The notes beneath the pieces were generated by a model. The model did no database searches and had not been told where the DNA came from. It saw only the letters and a list, made by a program, of their open reading frames with translations. Below are positions 23,609-26,431 of a stretch of DNA of 26,431 nucleotides, one piece after another. A program made the translations under genes and the position numbers. The stretch covers positions 1 through 26,431 of the forward strand of contig JASGFP010000050.1 in assembly GCA_047605445.1 (NCBI GenBank), read 5' to 3'. This DNA is from JAJXWB01 sp047605445 (GTDB lineage Bacteria > Pseudomonadota > Alphaproteobacteria > Rhizobiales > Beijerinckiaceae). The first letter of the stretch is position 1. Each line of letters opens with the position of its first letter.

Positions 23609-23617
23609 GGAACGGCC

Positions 23618-24031
23618 ATGGCCCATTGGTTGATGAAGAGCGAGCCTTCGGTCTGGTCGTGGACGCAGCAGATGGAGGCTGGGCCCAAGGGCACGTTCTG
23701 GAACGGCGTCCGCAATCATCAGGCCAAGCAATGCCTCATGGCGATGAAGACGGGCGAGACGGCTTTCTTCTATCATTCGAACGAGGAGCGCGCCGTCGTC
23801 GGCATCGTCGAGATCATCAAGACCTTCTATCCCGATCCGACCGACGAGAGCGGCAAATTCGGCATGGTCGACGTGCGCGCGAAAAAGCCGTTCAAGACGC
23901 CGGTCACGCTTGCCGCAGTCAAGGACGAGCCGAAGCTGGCCAAAATGGTTCTCGTCAACAATTCGCGTCTGTCGGTGCAACCCGTGACCGACGAGGAATG
24001 GAAGATCGTCTGCGCCATGGGCGGACTCTAG
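23618..24031 (+). CDS. EVE domain-containing protein
   Basis: A 137-residue protein that is a single EVE domain, a PUA-related fold thought to bind modified bases in DNA or RNA. The family start MAHWLMKSEPSVWSW is followed by W-x-GVRN in TFWNGVRNHQAKQCL, GETAFFYHSNEERAVVGIVEI and the tail RLSVQPVTDEEWKIVCAMGGL. EVE domains occur as fusions in restriction and anti-phage proteins, but the stand-alone form in this gpsA-linked position is a common housekeeping version in alphaproteobacteria. Its TAG stop is 8 bases before the zapE start. The biological ligand is unproven. Confidence 0.93.
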   Translation: MAHWLMKSEPSVWSWTQQMEAGPKGTFWNGVRNHQAKQCLMAMKTGETAFFYHSNEERAVVGIVEIIKTFYPDPTDESGKFGMVDVRAKKPFKTPVTLAAVKDEPKLAKMVLVNNSRLSVQPVTDEEWKIVCAMGGL

Positions 24032-24039
24032 GAAGAGAA

Positions 24040-25212
24040 ATGGTCGGCACGATCCACAGACGCTATGCCGAACGCGTCGCGCGCGGCGAGATCGAGAGCG
24101 ATCCCGCGCAGGTCGAGGCGTTGAAGAAGCTCGACGCGCTCTGCATTGCGCTCGGCGAGGCGCGCCTTGCCCGCAAATCGAGTCCGCTGGGCTGGCTGTT
24201 CGGCGCGCGCAAGGCGTCCGAGCCGCCACGCGGCCTCTACATCTGGGGTTCGGTCGGCCGCGGCAAGACCATGCTGATGGATCTGTTCTTCGAGACCGTC
24301 GAAGTCCGCCGAAAGCGCCGCGCGCATTTCCACTCCTTCATGGCCGACGTTCACGCCCGCGTTCATGTGTGGCGGCAGAAGCTGAAATCGGGCGAAGTGA
24401 AGGGCGACGATCCGATAGCCCCTGTCGCCGCCGATCTGGCGGAAGAAGCATGGCTTCTGTGCTTCGACGAATTCGCCGTCACCGACATCGCCGACGCCAT
24501 GATCCTCGGCCGCCTGTTCCGCGCTTTGTTCGAGAAGGGCGTCGTCGTGGTGGCGACCTCAAATGTCGAACCCGGCGATCTCTACCGCGACGGCCTCAAC
24601 CGCGCGCTGTTCCTGCCCTTCATCGACATGATCCGTCAGAAGATGGAAGTGACGAAGCTCGACTCGCGCACCGACTTCCGGCTGGAAAAATTGTCGGGCT
24701 CCGAAACGTGGTTCACCCCGCTCGGCGAGGCGGCGACGGCGAAATTGCAGAAGCTGTTCCAGGCGCTGACCGGCGTGGCGCGCGGAGCGCCCGCGAGCGT
24801 GCGCGTGTTCAACCGCGAGGTTCCGATTCCCGAAGCCGCGCACAATGTCGCGCGCGTCCGCTACGAGGATCTCTGCGACAGGCCGCTCGGCGCCAGCGAT
24901 TTCGTCGAGATCGCGCGCACCTTCCACACGATCGTCATGGACGGCGTTCCCGTGCTCGATCCCGCCAGGAAGAACGAGGTGAAGCGCTTCATCGTGCTGA
25001 TCGATGCGCTTTACGATCATCGCGTGAAACTGGTGGCCGCCGCGGCTGCGCCGCCGCAGGCGCTGTACGCCGGGACGCAGGGCCACGAGGCCTTCGAATT
25101 CGACCGCACCGTGTCGCGCCTCATCGAGATGCAATCGACCGAATATCTCGCCCTGCCGCACGGCTCGCTGTCGGACATGTCCGGCGACACCGGCGGCATC
25201 GTGGAGACCTGA
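24040..25212 (+). CDS. zapE: Cell division protein ZapE (AFG1-like ATPase)
   Basis: A 390-residue AFG1/LACE1-type P-loop ATPase. ZapE associates with the Z-ring in E. coli, and the mitochondrial homologue AFG1 handles respiratory-chain proteins. Walker A is GSVGRGKT at 70-77, then HFHSFMADVHARVH, Walker B LLCFDEF (139-145), sensor VVATSNVEPGDLYRDGLNR, and FLPFIDMIRQKMEV; all are characteristic. The ATG at 24040 follows GGAAGAG closely and begins MVGTIHRRYAERVARGEI, a normal family start. An earlier open frame overlaps the EVE gene and is not real. Position upstream of mdh is typical for alphaproteobacteria, although here a TetR gene intervenes. Confidence 0.94.
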   Translation: MVGTIHRRYAERVARGEIESDPAQVEALKKLDALCIALGEARLARKSSPLGWLFGARKASEPPRGLYIWGSVGRGKTMLMDLFFETVEVRRKRRAHFHSFMADVHARVHVWRQKLKSGEVKGDDPIAPVAADLAEEAWLLCFDEFAVTDIADAMILGRLFRALFEKGVVVVATSNVEPGDLYRDGLNRALFLPFIDMIRQKMEVTKLDSRTDFRLEKLSGSETWFTPLGEAATAKLQKLFQALTGVARGAPASVRVFNREVPIPEAAHNVARVRYEDLCDRPLGASDFVEIARTFHTIVMDGVPVLDPARKNEVKRFIVLIDALYDHRVKLVAAAAAPPQALYAGTQGHEAFEFDRTVSRLIEMQSTEYLALPHGSLSDMSGDTGGIVET

Positions 25213-25219
25213 CAGCCCC

Positions 25220-25834
25220 ATGCCGGCCGAAGCGAACCTGAGCGACCTTCCGGCCGACGCCCGCATCATGGAGGCGGCGGCGACATTCCTGCGCCGCTAC
25301 GGCCCCCGCCGCGCGACCGTCGTCGCCATCGCCGAGGCGGCGGGCATGTCGCACGCCAACGTCTATCGCTATTTTCCGTCCAAGGCCGCGCTCATCGAGG
25401 AAGTGACGGCCGCCTGGCTCAAGCCTATCGAGGCGGAGGTCCGGGTGGTCGCCGAGAGCCCGGACCCCGCGCCGGACAAGCTCGAGCGCATCCTGTTCGC
25501 CATCCAGCGCGGCTACCGCGACAAGCTGGAGCGCGATCCGCAATTGTTCCGTATTCTGGCCGAGGCCGCCCAGTCCGACGCTCCGGTCGCCCGCAAGCAT
25601 CGGGCAAGGCTCCAGGGCGCAATCCAGCGCACGATCGAGGAGGGCTTCACGCAGGGCAACTTCCGTCAGGTCGACCTCCAGCGCGCCATCACCCTGGTCT
25701 TCGACGTCGCCCACAGGTTCGTACATCCGGCGGCGGTCATCCTCGACGCCAGAACAGCCCGATCGGCCCTCAACACGCGGGCGAGCCGTGTCACCCGCCT
25801 GCTTTTGCAGGAATTGAGGGCGGGACGAGGCTGA
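25220..25834 (+). CDS. TetR/AcrR family transcriptional regulator
   Basis: A 204-residue TetR-type repressor. The N-terminal DNA-binding domain (about residues 12-60) shows RIMEAAATFLRRYGPRRATVVAIAEAAG followed by the recognition helix MSHANVYRYFPSKAALIEEV. The helical ligand domain fills the rest and resembles the YbiH/C-terminal TetR subgroup (RDPQLFRILAEAAQSDAPVARKHRARLQG). It begins 7 bases after the zapE stop, so it is probably in the same transcript. A perfect TetR-style dyad lies 16 bases beyond its stop. The ligand and targets are unknown; a role in controlling the downstream mdh region is possible but unproven. Confidence 0.92.
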   Translation: MPAEANLSDLPADARIMEAAATFLRRYGPRRATVVAIAEAAGMSHANVYRYFPSKAALIEEVTAAWLKPIEAEVRVVAESPDPAPDKLERILFAIQRGYRDKLERDPQLFRILAEAAQSDAPVARKHRARLQGAIQRTIEEGFTQGNFRQVDLQRAITLVFDVAHRFVHPAAVILDARTARSALNTRASRVTRLLLQELRAGRG

Positions 25835-26145
25835 CAGAAGCTGCAACAAGTTACATATTCTGAAATATGTAACCAACCGCCCGCCGATTGGGCGCCGGGC
25901 CCTTTCCATTCTAACGCACTGACTTTCCGGCGCGAACACGCCCAAATCCTGGGGTCCCCGGCCGCGGAAGCGGGATATGTCCGCATCTGAGTCTTTCGTT
26001 GCCTTGCCAGTTTCGCGCGATCGGTTCAAAGAAACGCGGCGTTCGCGGGGTCCGCGCATAGGATCCGGCGCATGGCAGGGAAATTGGCGGGCGGCGGACC
26101 GTCCGCCCATATCGGCCTTCGGGCGGCTCGACAGGGATGGACATT
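25835..26145. other. Intergenic region upstream of mdh
   Basis: These 311 bases hold no convincing gene. The only marked structures are the 24-base dyad at 25850-25873 and a GC hairpin GGCGGAC (26093-26099)/GTCCGCC (26101-26107), 38 bases before the mdh ATG. I could not assign a clear sigma-70 promoter, although mdh should have one here. Confidence 0.6.
25850..25873. promoter_or_regulatory. Perfect inverted repeat, TetR/AcrR-type operator candidate
   Basis: GTTACATATT (25850-25859), CTGA, AATATGTAAC (25864-25873): a perfect 10-bp dyad, AT-rich in a GC-rich setting. Its outer TACATA...TATGTA resembles AcrR-type operators. No U tract and few GC pairs, so a terminator is unlikely. Confidence 0.55.
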
Positions 26146-26431
26146 ATGGCGCGTAAGAAAATCGCATTGATCGGAGCCGGCCAGATCGGCGGCACGCTGG
26201 CCCATCTCGCCGGCCTGAAGGAGCTCGGCGACATCGTCCTGTTCGACATCGCCGAAGGCACCCCGCAGGGCAAGGCGCTCGACCTCGCCGAATCCTCTCC
26301 CGTCGACGGTTTCGACGCGAAGCTCTCCGGCGCTAACGACTACAAGGACATCGCCGGTTCGGACGTCATCATCGTGACCGCCGGCGTGCCGCGCAAGCCC
26401 GGCATGAGCCGCGACGACCTGCTCGGCATCA
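26146..26431 (+). CDS. mdh: Malate dehydrogenase, 5' part (cut by window edge)
   Basis: The first 95 codons of an LDH-like NAD-dependent malate dehydrogenase of the TCA cycle, cut by the right edge. The start is MARKKIALIGAGQIGGTLAH with the Rossmann GAGQIGG at residues 10-16. D34 in DIVLFDIAEGTPQGKALDLAE is the NAD-selecting acidic region, and VIIVTAGVPRKPGMSRDDLL carries the substrate-binding Arg loop; RKPGMSR is typical of malate and not lactate specificity. AGGGA at 26133-26137, 8 bases upstream, supports the ATG at 26146. It also serves the carbon flow to which mesaconyl-CoA hydratase contributes. Confidence 0.95.
   Translation, partial: MARKKIALIGAGQIGGTLAHLAGLKELGDIVLFDIAEGTPQGKALDLAESSPVDGFDAKLSGANDYKDIAGSDVIIVTAGVPRKPGMSRDDLLGI

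Noticed and set aside
23618..24031. EVE-domain protein as part of a defence system
   Set aside because: It is the stand-alone form in a conserved gpsA-linked housekeeping setting, with no nuclease, helicase or methylase partner.

Overview
The window is a GC-rich, densely packed stretch of core chromosome from an alphaproteobacterium, most likely of the order Hyphomicrobiales (Rhizobiales). The evidence is gene content and order. Blocks that I recall as typical of that order are bolA / J-protein / cobS / cobT, yggT / DUF167, hlyC-like / aroB-aroK facing xerD / accA, hemC-hemD facing tsaD / gpsA / EVE, and zapE upstream of mdh. A mesaconyl-CoA hydratase (ethylmalonyl-CoA pathway), an NdvA/ChvA-type glucan exporter and a fused AroKB protein would suit a Beijerinckiaceae/Methylocystaceae-type organism. 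That family-level guess is inference.

Layout. 1-2402: a Tat-type L,D-transpeptidase cut by the left edge, a PaaI-like thioesterase, a convergent bolA and a J-domain protein. 2473-5546: cobS and cobT, the AAA+ and VWA subunits of aerobic cobaltochelatase, separated by a folded palindromic repeat. 5599-7129: a small secreted YARHG protein, a second palindromic element and mesaconyl-CoA hydratase. 7185-7996: DUF167 and YggT, translationally coupled, then tRNA-Ala(CGC) with its own promoter. 8248-11595: an exported protein of unknown function, the NdvA-like ABC exporter, and a MarR regulator whose promoter carries a striking pair of dyad operators. 11602-14723: a CNNM/CBS (HlyC/CorC) protein and the AroK-AroB fusion. 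14851-17019: a tiny TTG-start membrane protein overlapping xerD, then accA. 17196-18467: a lipoprotein L,D-transpeptidase of YafK type. 18527-20918 (minus): hemC-hemD-SDR, joined by 4-base overlaps. 21012-25834: tsaD, a secreted single-HKD phospholipase-D-like protein, gpsA, an EVE-domain protein, zapE and a TetR regulator. 25835-26431: an intergenic region with a perfect dyad, then the start of mdh.

Most of the content is housekeeping: tetrapyrrole and cobalamin synthesis, shikimate pathway, fatty acid and phospholipid precursors, t6A tRNA modification, dimer resolution, TCA/ethylmalonyl-CoA carbon flow and envelope remodelling. I see no CRISPR array, insertion sequence, prophage or recognisable defence island. 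I do not think the window holds a new multi-gene system. The best leads are small: the two MarR operators 21 bp apart, the TetR-type dyad before mdh, the two palindromic repeats, the PLD-like protein between tsaD and gpsA, the SDR coupled to hemCD, the coupled micro-protein before xerD, and the unassigned exported protein upstream of ndvA.
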